Of a DNA stretch of 64,000 bases, positions 46,554-55,022 are shown piece by piece. A model generated the notes under the pieces. It did no database searches. It saw only the letters and a list, made by a program, of their open reading frames with translations, and was not told the DNA's origin. The position numbers and the translations under genes are program-made. The stretch is taken from contig CALVZS010000006.1 in assembly GCA_944372575.1 (NCBI GenBank), positions 1-64,000 of the forward strand, in the 5' to 3' direction. The DNA is from an uncultured Clostridia bacterium. GTDB taxonomy: Bacteria; Bacillota; Clostridia; Christensenellales; Borkfalkiaceae. Numbering within the stretch: the first letter of the stretch is position 1; every line of letters begins with the position of its first letter.

Positions 46554-47298
46554 CGCGGTCGATGCGCTGGCGCCCTTTGCGCTCAGCCGGGAATACTGCG
46601 AAACGTACAATTTTCACGACAACAGCGGCGTGATTCTCGACTGCGGCGGGGAGATAACGGGCGTGCTCTGCTCGCTCGACCTCTCGGTGCGCGCCGTCGA
46701 AGCCGCTCAGCAGGCGGGCGCCAATGCCGTTGTCACCCACCATCCCGCCATCTTCAACCCCATATCCTGCCTGCGGGAGGGGGAACCCCTCACGCTGTGC
46801 GCCAAGTCCGGGATCAGCGTCATTTCGGCGCATCTCAATCTGGACAGCGCACAGGACGGGATCGACGAGGAACTCATGCTCGGCCTGGGGGGGAGTGCGG
46901 GAAAGCTCATGCATCCGCTCTCGGACGGCGGCTACGGCCGCGTCTATCCCGTGCATGAAGAGGCGCTCTCCGCGTTCGTCGCGCGCGTCAAGGCGCGCTT
47001 TTCCACCGAACGTGTGATCGTATACGGGGATCGCCCCGTCAGAAAGGTGGCGAGTTTCTGCGGCGCGGGCATGGACGAAAGCTCCGTCGCTTTCGCTCTT
47101 GCGGAGGGGGCGGATACTTTCGTCTCTTCGGACGGAAAGCACCACCTCATCGCGCAGCTCGTCGGGCAGGGGATGAACGTCGTCCTGCTCACGCACTATG
47201 CGGCGGAAAATTACGGATTTATCCGCTTTGCGGACAATCTGAAACAGAAGATCAAGGGAACGCCCGTCACCGTGTTTACCGACGAGCGCCTGTTATAA
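46531..47298 (+). CDS. Nif3-like dinuclear metal center protein
   Basis: A 255-residue Nif3/DUF34 protein. Metal ligands are in VVTHHPAIFNP, SAHLNLDSAQDG and VLLTHYAAE. It lacks the inserted PII-like domain of longer homologues. The proposed role is in metal-linked GTP cyclohydrolase-like or chaperone activity; function is unproved. The start is ATG 46531, within trmK. Confidence 0.87.
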   Translation: MRLKNLYDAVDALAPFALSREYCETYNFHDNSGVILDCGGEITGVLCSLDLSVRAVEAAQQAGANAVVTHHPAIFNPISCLREGEPLTLCAKSGISVISAHLNLDSAQDGIDEELMLGLGGSAGKLMHPLSDGGYGRVYPVHEEALSAFVARVKARFSTERVIVYGDRPVRKVASFCGAGMDESSVAFALAEGADTFVSSDGKHHLIAQLVGQGMNVVLLTHYAAENYGFIRFADNLKQKIKGTPVTVFTDERLL

Positions 47299-47326
47299 GC
47301 GAAGATCAGCAAAAAAGGAGACAGAT

Positions 47327-48025
47327 ATGCCGGTACTGAAAGAACTTTTGGAATACCAGGAAGTGGACAAGCAGCTGCGCAAGATCGAGCAGGCGGTTTC
47401 CGCCAGCGAGGAACAGAAAAAATTTGCGCAGGCGAACAAGTTTATGAAGTCCGCGCCCGAGCGCTTCGAGACGCAGGACAAGCGCGCCGCCGAACTGGGC
47501 GCGCTGCGCGAGGATCTCATCCGCCGCACAGAGGACATCACAAAACAGATCGCCGAATATTCCGATCTCGATGAGATGGTCGAGGAGGGGGGCGACGTCT
47601 CCTTCTACAAGAAGAATGCGCAGGCGCTCCTTGACAGGCTGCGTGCCTTAAAAAGCGAGATGCAGAAGCTCAACGCGGACATCGCCGCCGCCGTCGAAGA
47701 ATACGAGCGTTTCAAAAAGCAGGGCGCCGCCATGCAGAAGCAATACAAGGAATACAAGGCAAAGCGCGATGAGCTGGTGGGCGCCCACAAGGAGGAAGTG
47801 GCCGCTCTGCGCGCCAGGCTTGCCGAGATCGGCAAGAAGATCCCGTCCGACCTGCTCGCCAAATACCAGCAGAAACGCAAGGAGAACATCTTTCCCATCA
47901 TCGTCCCGCTCAGCGGCAATATGTGCGTGTGCGGAATGGACTTCCCGCTCGCCCTGCAGGAAAAGCTCGCAGGCGGAAACGTGGTGGAGTGCGAACACTG
48001 CCGCCGGTTTGTCTACAAGGCTTAG
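47327..48025 (+). CDS. Coiled-coil protein with C-terminal zinc ribbon (CdsZ/DUF164-like)
   Basis: A 232-residue protein. Residues 1-170 form a long charged coiled-coil hairpin, and the end has CVCGMDFP and ECEHCRRFVY, a four-Cys zinc ribbon. The family lies downstream of nif3 in many bacteria and has been linked to nucleic-acid binding, but its role is unsettled. The start at 47327 follows AAGGAGAC. Confidence 0.82.
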   Translation: MPVLKELLEYQEVDKQLRKIEQAVSASEEQKKFAQANKFMKSAPERFETQDKRAAELGALREDLIRRTEDITKQIAEYSDLDEMVEEGGDVSFYKKNAQALLDRLRALKSEMQKLNADIAAAVEEYERFKKQGAAMQKQYKEYKAKRDELVGAHKEEVAALRARLAEIGKKIPSDLLAKYQQKRKENIFPIIVPLSGNMCVCGMDFPLALQEKLAGGNVVECEHCRRFVYKA

Positions 48026-48068
48026 AGCGATAGAACGCATCCGGGCGGGCGGCGCATAGAATAGGGGT

Positions 48069-49055
48069 ATGCAAAGACCTTATGCCGCCGTCTCCCTCTC
48101 CGCTATCCGCAGCAATCTCCGTGCGCTCGCACGGGCGGCAAATGCGCCCGCCATCGCCGTTCTCAAGGACGATGCCTACGGACACGGGGCGGAGCACGTT
48201 GCGCACGCGCTCGGGCGGGAAGCGCTGCTCTTTGCCGTCTCCTGTGTGGCGGAGGGCGTGCGCCTGCGCGCGGCGGGCGCGGACAAAGACATTCTCGTGC
48301 TGACCCCTCTTCTGGATGAGGGGGATGCGCTGCGTGCGCAGTATTACGATCTCATCGTCACGGCGGCGTCGCCCGCCTCCCTCGCGCGCGCCGCGGGATG
48401 CAGGGCGCACCTCGCGCTCAATACGGGGATGAACCGCTACGGGGTTCCCCCGCAGGAGGCGGAGGGGGCGTGCCGCCGCGCAGTAGCGCTCGGCGTGCGC
48501 ATCGAGGGGGTGTATTCCCATCTCTACGACGCTGCGGACGGGAGCGCGGTGCAGTTTCAGACGCGCGCATTCCGCGAGGGATGCCTTGCCGTATGCCGTT
48601 TCTTCCCCCGTGCGCTGCGCCATCTGTGCGCCACGGGCGGGATCCTGGCGGGAGGCGCGGCGTTCGATGCGGTGCGCCCGGGACTGGGGCTGTACGGCTA
48701 CGCGCCGCCTCCCTTTGAAAACACGCTCTCCCTCGCACCCGCGATGAAGGTGTATGCCTGCGTATCGCAGGAGACCGTCCCTTACGGCGGCGGGGCGGGT
48801 TACGGCGCCGCTCCCAAGCGCTTCCGCTCGTTGCATACGCTGTGCGCGGGGTACGGGGACGGGTTCTTCCGCGCGGGCGGACTGGGCGCGGTGGGGAATC
48901 TGTGCATGGATGCCTGTGTGCGGGAGGGGCGTCTTCCCGTCGGGACGCAGGTATGCGTGCTTGCGGACGCCGCGGCGTATGCGGCGGAGCATGGCACAAC
49001 GGCGTATGAAGTGCTGTGTGCGCTGCGCACTCTGGAGAAACGCTATGACAAATAA
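48069..49055 (+). CDS. alr: Alanine racemase, short form
   Basis: A 328-residue fold-type III PLP enzyme. The PLP lysine is in AVLKDDAYGHG near the start. NTGMNRYGVPPQE, RPGLGLYGYAPPP, AGYGDGFF and GNLCMDACV follow. It converts L- to D-alanine for peptidoglycan. At 328 residues it is 40-60 short of usual, mainly in the C-terminal beta domain, so some substrate-gating loops may be missing. The start ATG has GGGGT upstream, a weak site. It overlaps the next gene by 11 bases. Confidence 0.85.
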   Translation: MQRPYAAVSLSAIRSNLRALARAANAPAIAVLKDDAYGHGAEHVAHALGREALLFAVSCVAEGVRLRAAGADKDILVLTPLLDEGDALRAQYYDLIVTAASPASLARAAGCRAHLALNTGMNRYGVPPQEAEGACRRAVALGVRIEGVYSHLYDAADGSAVQFQTRAFREGCLAVCRFFPRALRHLCATGGILAGGAAFDAVRPGLGLYGYAPPPFENTLSLAPAMKVYACVSQETVPYGGGAGYGAAPKRFRSLHTLCAGYGDGFFRAGGLGAVGNLCMDACVREGRLPVGTQVCVLADAAAYAAEHGTTAYEVLCALRTLEKRYDK

Positions 49056-49578
49056 ACGGACGCTGCGGGCGCAGTTTTTGCGCCTGCGCGCGCAGGAGAC
49101 ATCGGCGGAAAAGGACGCGGCAGTCACAGAAAACCTGCTGCGTTCGCCCTATTTTGCGGCAGAAAGTTTTTTCGTGTACTGTTCGGTTGGCAGCGAAGTC
49201 GCGACGGACAGGCTGATCGCGGCGCTGCTTGCGGCGGGGAAGCGGGTGTGCGTACCGCGCATCGAGGGGGGCAGGATGCTCTGCGTTCCCTACGGCCCGC
49301 TCGAGGAGGGTATGTTCGGCATTCCCGCGCCGCGCGGAGGGGAGGACACGCCCTGCGCCGTGACGCTCACGCCCCTGCTCGCCGTGGACGGGGAAGGCGT
49401 GCGGCTGGGCCGAGGAGGAGGGTATTACGATGCCTATTTTGCCCGTACGCCGCAGACGCTGCGCGTGGGACTTGCCTATGAGGCACAGCGCACTTCCCGC
49501 CTGCCGTGCGAGGCATGGGACTGCCGCCTGCAGGCGCTCGTCACCGAGCGGGGGATATACCGCTTTCCGAATGCTTGA
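49045..49578 (+). CDS. 5-formyltetrahydrofolate cyclo-ligase
   Basis: A 177-residue MTHFS-family protein: the N-terminal KRTLRAQFLRLR, YCSVGSEVATD, VPRIEGGRM and a conserved LGRGGGYYDAYFA near the end. It converts 5-formyl-THF to methenyl-THF using ATP. It lies partly within alr and ends just before a new promoter. Confidence 0.92.
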   Translation: MTNKRTLRAQFLRLRAQETSAEKDAAVTENLLRSPYFAAESFFVYCSVGSEVATDRLIAALLAAGKRVCVPRIEGGRMLCVPYGPLEEGMFGIPAPRGGEDTPCAVTLTPLLAVDGEGVRLGRGGGYYDAYFARTPQTLRVGLAYEAQRTSRLPCEAWDCRLQALVTERGIYRFPNA

Positions 49579-49604
49579 CAGTCCCCCGCGCTGCGAGGTA
49601 TAAT
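49575..49604 (+). promoter_or_regulatory. Sigma-A promoter upstream of the 49646 membrane-protein gene
   Basis: TTGACA (49575-49580), 18 bases, TATAAT (49599-49604). The -35 overlaps the stop of the previous gene. Confidence 0.87.
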
Positions 49605-49620
49605 AAAACAACAGACGTTT

Positions 49621-49635
49621 GCGGGAAATTCCCGC
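49621..49635 (+). promoter_or_regulatory. Short palindrome next to the ribosome site
   Basis: GCGGGAAATTCCCGC, a seven-base stem around one base, touches the CGGAGG ribosome site at 49635-49640. It could limit translation or be an operator; evidence is only positional. Confidence 0.3.
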
Positions 49636-49645
49636 GGAGGATGGT

Positions 49646-50401
49646 ATGCTCAACGACTTACCGAAGAAGGAAAAAGTCCGGAAACCATTGACCCCATGGC
49701 GGTACTTCTGGCGCATCCAGAAGGAGTGCGCCCTGCGCGCCGTCACGCCCTTTATGATGTACCTCTTCATGAGCCTCATTGCCCTTGCGGTGCAGGCGAT
49801 CTCGCCCGATTCGACGGTGTGGTATGAGGTCGTCCTCGGGGCATTGTGCATCGTGATCGGGGCGGCATTCAATGCGCACCTGCTCTTCACGCGCGGGAAA
49901 ATGCACTACGATGCCTATCTCACCGGGCGCATCCACGAAAAAAACAGGCTGTTCGGCGTGGAATCGGGCGGCGACCACCGCCCCGAGAAGGAATACCGCC
50001 CCTGGAAGGGGTTTCTCATCGGCTTTTATATCGGCATTCCCGTCCTTGTGTTCGGGCTCTTTGCCGCCATCCCCGCCACGTGGTCGGGCGGGGAGGTGGC
50101 GCTCGTCATGTTCGCGGGCTGGGCGATCTATCCCATTCAATGGCTGCGCGCCTATCTCTACCCCGGGCAGAGTGACTGGGCGTATCCGCCCGTCAGCGGC
50201 GGTTACAGTATGCTCATGATCCTGCTGCCCGTCCTCGTCTCCGGGATCTTCTATCTCGTCGGCGCCATGGTGCAGCGGCGGGAGAAGGAGCGTGAGGCGG
50301 AGCGCGCCGAACAGGTCGCCAGGGCGGCCGAGCAGGCGCGCCTGGAGGCGGCGGAACGGCAGAAAAATGCTAAGGGCGCAAAGGGCGGAAAGAAGAAGTG
50401 A
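49646..50401 (+). CDS. Uncharacterised membrane protein with charged coiled tail
   Basis: A 251-residue protein with about five hydrophobic helices and a cytoplasmic-looking C-terminal tail of alternating Arg, Glu and Ala followed by a Lys/Gly run. I do not recognise a family. ATG 49646 is set by the CGGAGG five bases before it; an ATG at 49641 is out of frame. The GTGA overlap with rsmD makes it the first gene of the rsmD-coaD operon. Confidence 0.7.
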   Translation: MLNDLPKKEKVRKPLTPWRYFWRIQKECALRAVTPFMMYLFMSLIALAVQAISPDSTVWYEVVLGALCIVIGAAFNAHLLFTRGKMHYDAYLTGRIHEKNRLFGVESGGDHRPEKEYRPWKGFLIGFYIGIPVLVFGLFAAIPATWSGGEVALVMFAGWAIYPIQWLRAYLYPGQSDWAYPPVSGGYSMLMILLPVLVSGIFYLVGAMVQRREKEREAERAEQVARAAEQARLEAAERQKNAKGAKGGKKK

Positions 50402-50928
50402 GGATCATCGCCGGCAAACACCGCGGGCGCGTTCTGGCGCAGTTCCGCGGCATGGAGGTGCGGCCCACGTCCGACCGCGTCAAGGAATCCCTCTTCCAGA
50501 TCCTGAACGCGCGCCTTTTTGGCGCGCGGGTGCTCGATCTGTTCTGCGGGAGCGGGGCGCTCGGACTGGAGGCGCTCTCGCGCGGGGCAAAGGAGGCAGT
50601 CTTTAACGATGCCTCGTCCGCAAGCCTTGCCATCTGCAAAAAAAACATTGCCGCGCTCGGGGAGCGCGGCACCGTGTATCGTCTGGATTTCCGCGCCTGT
50701 CTTGCGCATCTTTCGGGGCAGTTTGACATCATTTTCGCCGATCCGCCCTATGCGCTGGACGTTGCGGAAGAAGTTCTCGCCCTGACGGCGCAGCGCGGCC
50801 TGCTTGCCCCGGGCGGGGTCGTCGTGTGGGAGAGCGAGCGGGAGGAGCGCGCGCCGGAGGGCTGGACGATCGCCGACCGCCGCAGCTACGGGCGGACAGA
50901 GATCTTCTTTTTTGCGAGGAATGTATGA
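50398..50928 (+). CDS. rsmD: 16S rRNA (guanine(966)-N(2))-methyltransferase RsmD
   Basis: A 176-residue methylase: MRIIAGKHRGRVL start, RPTSDRVKESLFQIL, LDLFCGSGALGLEA and the catalytic FADPPYAL. It methylates G966 of 16S rRNA. The start is GTG 50398. The order rsmD-coaD matches B. subtilis ylbH-coaD. Confidence 0.94.
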   Translation: MRIIAGKHRGRVLAQFRGMEVRPTSDRVKESLFQILNARLFGARVLDLFCGSGALGLEALSRGAKEAVFNDASSASLAICKKNIAALGERGTVYRLDFRACLAHLSGQFDIIFADPPYALDVAEEVLALTAQRGLLAPGGVVVWESEREERAPEGWTIADRRSYGRTEIFFFARNV

Positions 50929-51422
50929 AAAAATGCGTCTTTGCGGGGACGTTCGACCCCTTCACCGTCGGACATGCGGATACCGTATCGAAATGCCTTG
51001 CACTCTTTGACGAGGTCGTGATCGCCGTCGCCCAAAACAGGCAGAAGCAATGCGAGTTCTCCTGTGCGGAGCGCGTGGAGATGATCGGAGCCGTCTATGC
51101 GGGGGATGCGCGCGTGTGCGTCGTCGCATGGGAAGGCGTGATCGTCGACCTTCTGCGCAGGGAGGGAACGCCCTTCTATGTGCGCGGCGTGCGCAACGGC
51201 ATCGACTTCGACTATGAGACCGCCGATTTCTATGCCAGCCGCGATCTCGATAAAGATCTGATCGTGCTCTATCTCCCCGCGGAACAGCGCCATCAGCACA
51301 TCAGTTCCACGCTCGTCAAAAACTGCATCGCCTTCGGAAAGCCCTTTGAAAAGTATGTTCCGAAGGCGGTGTATGACTACATTGCAAAAAAATGCGAAAA
51401 GGAAAAAACAAGCCATGTTTGA
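50925..51422 (+). CDS. coaD: Phosphopantetheine adenylyltransferase
   Basis: A 165-residue enzyme: GTFDPFTVGHADT with the TxGH nucleotidyl motif, then RGVRNGIDFDYE and ISSTLVKN. It makes dephospho-CoA. It overlaps rsmD by four bases and the next gene by eight. Confidence 0.96.
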   Translation: MKKCVFAGTFDPFTVGHADTVSKCLALFDEVVIAVAQNRQKQCEFSCAERVEMIGAVYAGDARVCVVAWEGVIVDLLRREGTPFYVRGVRNGIDFDYETADFYASRDLDKDLIVLYLPAEQRHQHISSTLVKNCIAFGKPFEKYVPKAVYDYIAKKCEKEKTSHV

Positions 51423-52443
51423 ACGCCAGATCGAGATCCCTTCCGCGGAGGAGATCCGCGCCAAGATCCCCATGCCCGCAGAGCTTGCCCGTATCAAGGC
51501 GGGGCGGGACGCCCTCGTCAGGGACGTCATCGCGGGCAGGAGCGATAAGCTGCTCGTCGTGGTGGGGCCGTGCTCCGCACACGAGAGCAAGCCCGTCCTC
51601 GAATATGTGCGCAGGCTGGGCAGACTCAACGAGCGCGTCAGGAACAGGCTCGTGCTCGTGCCGCGCATCTATACCAACAAACCGCGCACGCGCGGGGTTG
51701 GCTACAAGGGGATGTTCTCCCAGCCCGACCCCGAGAACCGAGAAAATATCTTAAAGGGTATCCTCACCATCCGGGAGCTGCACATCCGAGCCATCGAAGA
51801 GTCCGGGCTCTCCGCCGCGGACGAGATGCTCTATCCCGAAAATTACGCCTACGTCGAGGATCTGCTCACCTATGTGGCGGTGGGGGCGCGCTCCAGCGAG
51901 AACCAGCTGCACCGCCTCGTCTCCAGCGGCATCGAGCAGCCCGTCGGCATCAAGAACCCCACGGGGGGCAGCATTCCCGTCACCCTCAATTCGGTGTACG
52001 CGGCGCAGAATCCGCAGGTGTTCATGTATCACAACTACCAGGTGGCGACGCAGGGCAACGAGTATGCGCACGTCGTGCTGCGCGGCAGGGTGGATCACTA
52101 CGGCAACGACATCCCCAACTATCACTACGAGACAGTCATGCAGGTCGTGGAGGGGTATGCCGCCGCGGGCGGGGAGCTCAAAAATCCCGCCGTCGTCATC
52201 GATGCAAACCATTCCAACTCCAAAAAACAGTTCCGACAGCAGATCCGCATCGTCGAGGAGGTCTTGCAGAACCGCCTCTACGACAAAGATTTCAAGCGCA
52301 TCGTCAAGGGGTTCATGATCGAGAGCTTTCTCGAGGAGGGGTGCCAGAAACACGACATCGTGTTCGGCAAATCCATTACCGATCCCTGCCTCGGCTGGGA
52401 GGATACCGAGCGGCTCATCCTCGATATCGCGGAGAAGGCGTGA
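51415..52443 (+). CDS. 3-deoxy-7-phosphoheptulonate synthase, class I (AroF/G/H type)
   Basis: A 342-residue DAHP synthase. VVGPCSAHESKPVLEY, RIYTNKPRTRGVGYKGM, KNPTGGSIPV and DANHSNSKKQFRQQ mark the class I fold. It condenses PEP and erythrose 4-phosphate. The start ATG 51415 overlaps coaD by eight bases. The N-terminal regulatory extension is short (about 14 residues before the usual region), so feedback inhibition might be altered. pheA follows with a one-base overlap. Confidence 0.94.
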   Translation: MFERQIEIPSAEEIRAKIPMPAELARIKAGRDALVRDVIAGRSDKLLVVVGPCSAHESKPVLEYVRRLGRLNERVRNRLVLVPRIYTNKPRTRGVGYKGMFSQPDPENRENILKGILTIRELHIRAIEESGLSAADEMLYPENYAYVEDLLTYVAVGARSSENQLHRLVSSGIEQPVGIKNPTGGSIPVTLNSVYAAQNPQVFMYHNYQVATQGNEYAHVVLRGRVDHYGNDIPNYHYETVMQVVEGYAAAGGELKNPAVVIDANHSNSKKQFRQQIRIVEEVLQNRLYDKDFKRIVKGFMIESFLEEGCQKHDIVFGKSITDPCLGWEDTERLILDIAEKA

Positions 52444-53246
52444 TGGCGGCGCAGCGGGCGGCCTGCTTGGGGCCGGCGGGAAGCTATTCCGAACTTGCGG
52501 CAGGCGTACTCTGCCCCGGCGCCCGTGCCGTGCTTTTTCCCACCTTTTCCGCCGTGTTCGACGCGCTGGAGGGCGGGGAGGCAGAGTGTGCCGTCATCCC
52601 CATTGAGAACTCCATCCAGGGGGGCGTTCTGCAGAACCTCGACCTCCTGGAGACGCGCGATGCCTGTGCCGTTGCCGAGACGCGCCTGCGCATCGACCAC
52701 CGTCTCGCTCTGCGGGAGGGGGTGCGCCTGTCGGACGTGACGCGCGTATATTCGCATGAGCAGGCGATCGGGCAGTGTTCCCGCTTTCTCGACACCTTCC
52801 TGCCCCGTGCGGAGCGCATCTTCACCCATTCGACGGCGCAGAGCCTGTCCCTGCTGGACGCGCACTCCGCGGGCATCGTGGGCGCGCATATCCGGGCGGA
52901 GGGCGTTGTCCTCTCCAAGGAGAACATTGCGGACGAGAAGAACAACTTCACGCAGTTCTTTCTGCTGCGCCGCCGCTTAGAGGGGCTGCCCAGGGGCGGA
53001 AAGACGGTGTTTTTCTCTGCCGTGTGCGAGCATCGCCCGGGCAGCCTGCTTGCGCTGCTGCAGTGCTTTTCATCGCACGGGATCAACCTCACGCGCATCG
53101 AGAGCCGGCCCATTCCCTCCGTTCCGGGGGAATACCGCTTCTTTATCGAGATCGACGGCGATCCCTCCGCGCGGGACGTGCAGGAAGCGCTTGCCCGTGC
53201 GCAGGGGTGCTGCCGTTCCTTCCGCATCCTTGGCATCTACGGCTGA
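52443..53246 (+). CDS. pheA: Prephenate dehydratase
   Basis: A 267-residue enzyme. The periplasmic-binding-like catalytic domain has GPAGSYSE, IPIENSIQGG and STAQS. The ACT domain starts near 185, with the ESRP motif as ESRPIPSVPGEY. It converts prephenate to phenylpyruvate. The catalytic Thr-Arg-Phe motif reads Thr-Gln-Phe (NFTQFF, Gln171). The gene ends convergently with ylbJ, overlapping it by ten bases. Confidence 0.92.
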   Translation: MAAQRAACLGPAGSYSELAAGVLCPGARAVLFPTFSAVFDALEGGEAECAVIPIENSIQGGVLQNLDLLETRDACAVAETRLRIDHRLALREGVRLSDVTRVYSHEQAIGQCSRFLDTFLPRAERIFTHSTAQSLSLLDAHSAGIVGAHIRAEGVVLSKENIADEKNNFTQFFLLRRRLEGLPRGGKTVFFSAVCEHRPGSLLALLQCFSSHGINLTRIESRPIPSVPGEYRFFIEIDGDPSARDVQEALARAQGCCRSFRILGIYG

Positions 53247-54190
53247 AACAGCAGGGCGAGAGGATAGCAGACGGCTGCCGCAAGCGCCGCCTGACACAGT
53301 TTTACGAGCAGGAATTTTCCGGGAGAGATGCCCGTCTTGTCCAGAAAGCACCATTGCTGCACGAGAACGCATACGCCGCCGAAGGTCACCAGAAAGGCGG
53401 TGAGCGCGGCGTTGAGCGGCGTTGGGGAGGCGAGCAGACGGGCTGCGCCCGCCGTCATCTCCAACAGCCCCGCGAGCAGGGCGCAGAGGGGCTCCGGCAG
53501 GGCGAGGGGTACAAGGGCGTCCGTCAGCATCCTTCCGAACGCATAGAAGAGCGCGACGGCGCCGCCCACCGTGAGGACGGACAACACGCAGGAAGCGAGC
53601 GTCTCCGGGAGCGCACGGGCGGGCGAGACGGCCGCCGGCGCGCTTTGCTGTATCCGCGACGTATGTCTGCGGTGCGGAAGTCCGATCAGCAGGGAGATCC
53701 CGAAAATCCCCGCAACGTGTGAGAGAAAAAGCAGCCACCCGAGTGCCGGACTGCCCGCCATCGCCGTCCCCGCAACGCCGACGAGGAAGGCGGGGCCGCT
53801 GGTGGAGGCGAGACAGGCGCAGCGCAGGCGTTCCTCCTGCGGGATGCAGCCCTGTGCGCACAGCTGCTGCACCGTCTTGGCGCCTGCGGGGTATCCCGAG
53901 AGCAAGGAGAGCAGTGCTGCGCCGCCGCCCGCTCCCGACACGCCGAAGGGGCGGAAGAGGGGCGCAAGGCGGCAGGTCAGGCGGGCAAAGAGGGGCGTCT
54001 GCGCCAGCATCCCCGTCAGAAAGAGAAAGGGGAGCGCGGCGGGCAAAACGCTCACTGCCCAGAGAGAGATGCCGTCCGAGACATAGGAAAGACAGCGCGC
54101 CGGAAGGGCGAGAAAGGCAAAAAACGCCGCCAGGAGACAGACCGGGACAAGCACGGCGGCGATGCGGCCCGGAACGGATGCGCTTTTCAC
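53237..54190 (-). CDS. ylbJ: YlbJ-like sporulation integral membrane protein
   Basis: A 317-residue minus-strand protein with eight or so membrane helices and two nucleoside-recognition (gate-like) segments: SVLPAALPFLFLTGML and LSGYPAGAKTVQQL. In B. subtilis ylbJ lies between coaD and ylbK and is needed for spore heat resistance. Here it keeps that position but is reversed. The start appears to be GTG 54190 with only a weak site. It suggests sporulation ability or ancestry. Confidence 0.82.
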   Translation of the reverse strand: MKSASVPGRIAAVLVPVCLLAAFFAFLALPARCLSYVSDGISLWAVSVLPAALPFLFLTGMLAQTPLFARLTCRLAPLFRPFGVSGAGGGAALLSLLSGYPAGAKTVQQLCAQGCIPQEERLRCACLASTSGPAFLVGVAGTAMAGSPALGWLLFLSHVAGIFGISLLIGLPHRRHTSRIQQSAPAAVSPARALPETLASCVLSVLTVGGAVALFYAFGRMLTDALVPLALPEPLCALLAGLLEMTAGAARLLASPTPLNAALTAFLVTFGGVCVLVQQWCFLDKTGISPGKFLLVKLCQAALAAAVCYPLALLFQP

Positions 54191-54221
54191 GCTTCAAGTA
54201 TACGAGACCGGAGGGAAGTTT

Positions 54222-55022
54222 ATGAAAAAGAAATTGGGGCTTGCGCTCGGCGCGGGCGGTGCGCGCGGCGTTGCGCACGTCGGTTTTCTGCGGGCGCTCG
54301 AGGAGGCGGATATCCGCGCCGACTATGTGACGGGCTGCTCGATGGGCTCCATTGTGGGGGCGTGTTACTGCGCCGGGATCCCCATGCAGACGCTGCACGA
54401 AGTCATCACGACGCTGCGCCTTTCGCGCATCGCGCAGCTCAATCCCAATCCGCTGCGCGCGTGCGGACTGTTCCGCCTCAACAAGGCGCGCAAACTTTTG
54501 GAGGAATATATCGGCGCGCAGACGCAGTTCTCCGATCTCAAGATCCCCTTCTGCTGTGTGGCGACCGATCTGCTCTCCGGCAAGACGGTGCGCCTCAAGG
54601 AGGGCAGCGTCGTCGATGCCATCATCGCCTCCAGTTCCGTTCCAGGAGCGTTTTCCCCCGTGGAACGGGACGGGATGCTGCTTGTGGACGGCGGCGTCAT
54701 CGAACGCGTCCCCGTGCGTGAGAACAAGCAGATGGGGGCGGAGGTCATCGTCGCCGTCGACGTGCTCGGCGATCTTGTGACGTCGGTGTCCGAGGCGCCG
54801 CAGAACCTGATCGATACCTTCTTGCGCTACATCGACGTCATCGATACGCGCGTCACGCAGAGCAAGCGGCGCTCGCGCATGAAGGACATCGCCCTCTGGC
54901 TGGTGCCGGAACTGGGCGACATGGATCAGTACAAGGTGAAGAACCTCGATTTCGCCTATGAAAAGGGATACGAACTAGGCAAGGCGAATGTGCAGAAGAT
55001 CGCGGAGCTTGTCGGAGAATAA
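54222..55022 (+). CDS. Patatin-like phospholipase, YlbK type
   Basis: A 266-residue patatin: LGLALGAGGARGVAHVGFLR, the GCSMGS nucleophile elbow, and catalytic Asp in LVDGGVIERVP. It corresponds in position to B. subtilis ylbK. ATG 54222 follows GGAGGGAAG. It lies 31 bases from the divergent ylbJ start, and its stop overlaps rarA by one base. Confidence 0.9.
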   Translation: MKKKLGLALGAGGARGVAHVGFLRALEEADIRADYVTGCSMGSIVGACYCAGIPMQTLHEVITTLRLSRIAQLNPNPLRACGLFRLNKARKLLEEYIGAQTQFSDLKIPFCCVATDLLSGKTVRLKEGSVVDAIIASSSVPGAFSPVERDGMLLVDGGVIERVPVRENKQMGAEVIVAVDVLGDLVTSVSEAPQNLIDTFLRYIDVIDTRVTQSKRRSRMKDIALWLVPELGDMDQYKVKNLDFAYEKGYELGKANVQKIAELVGE

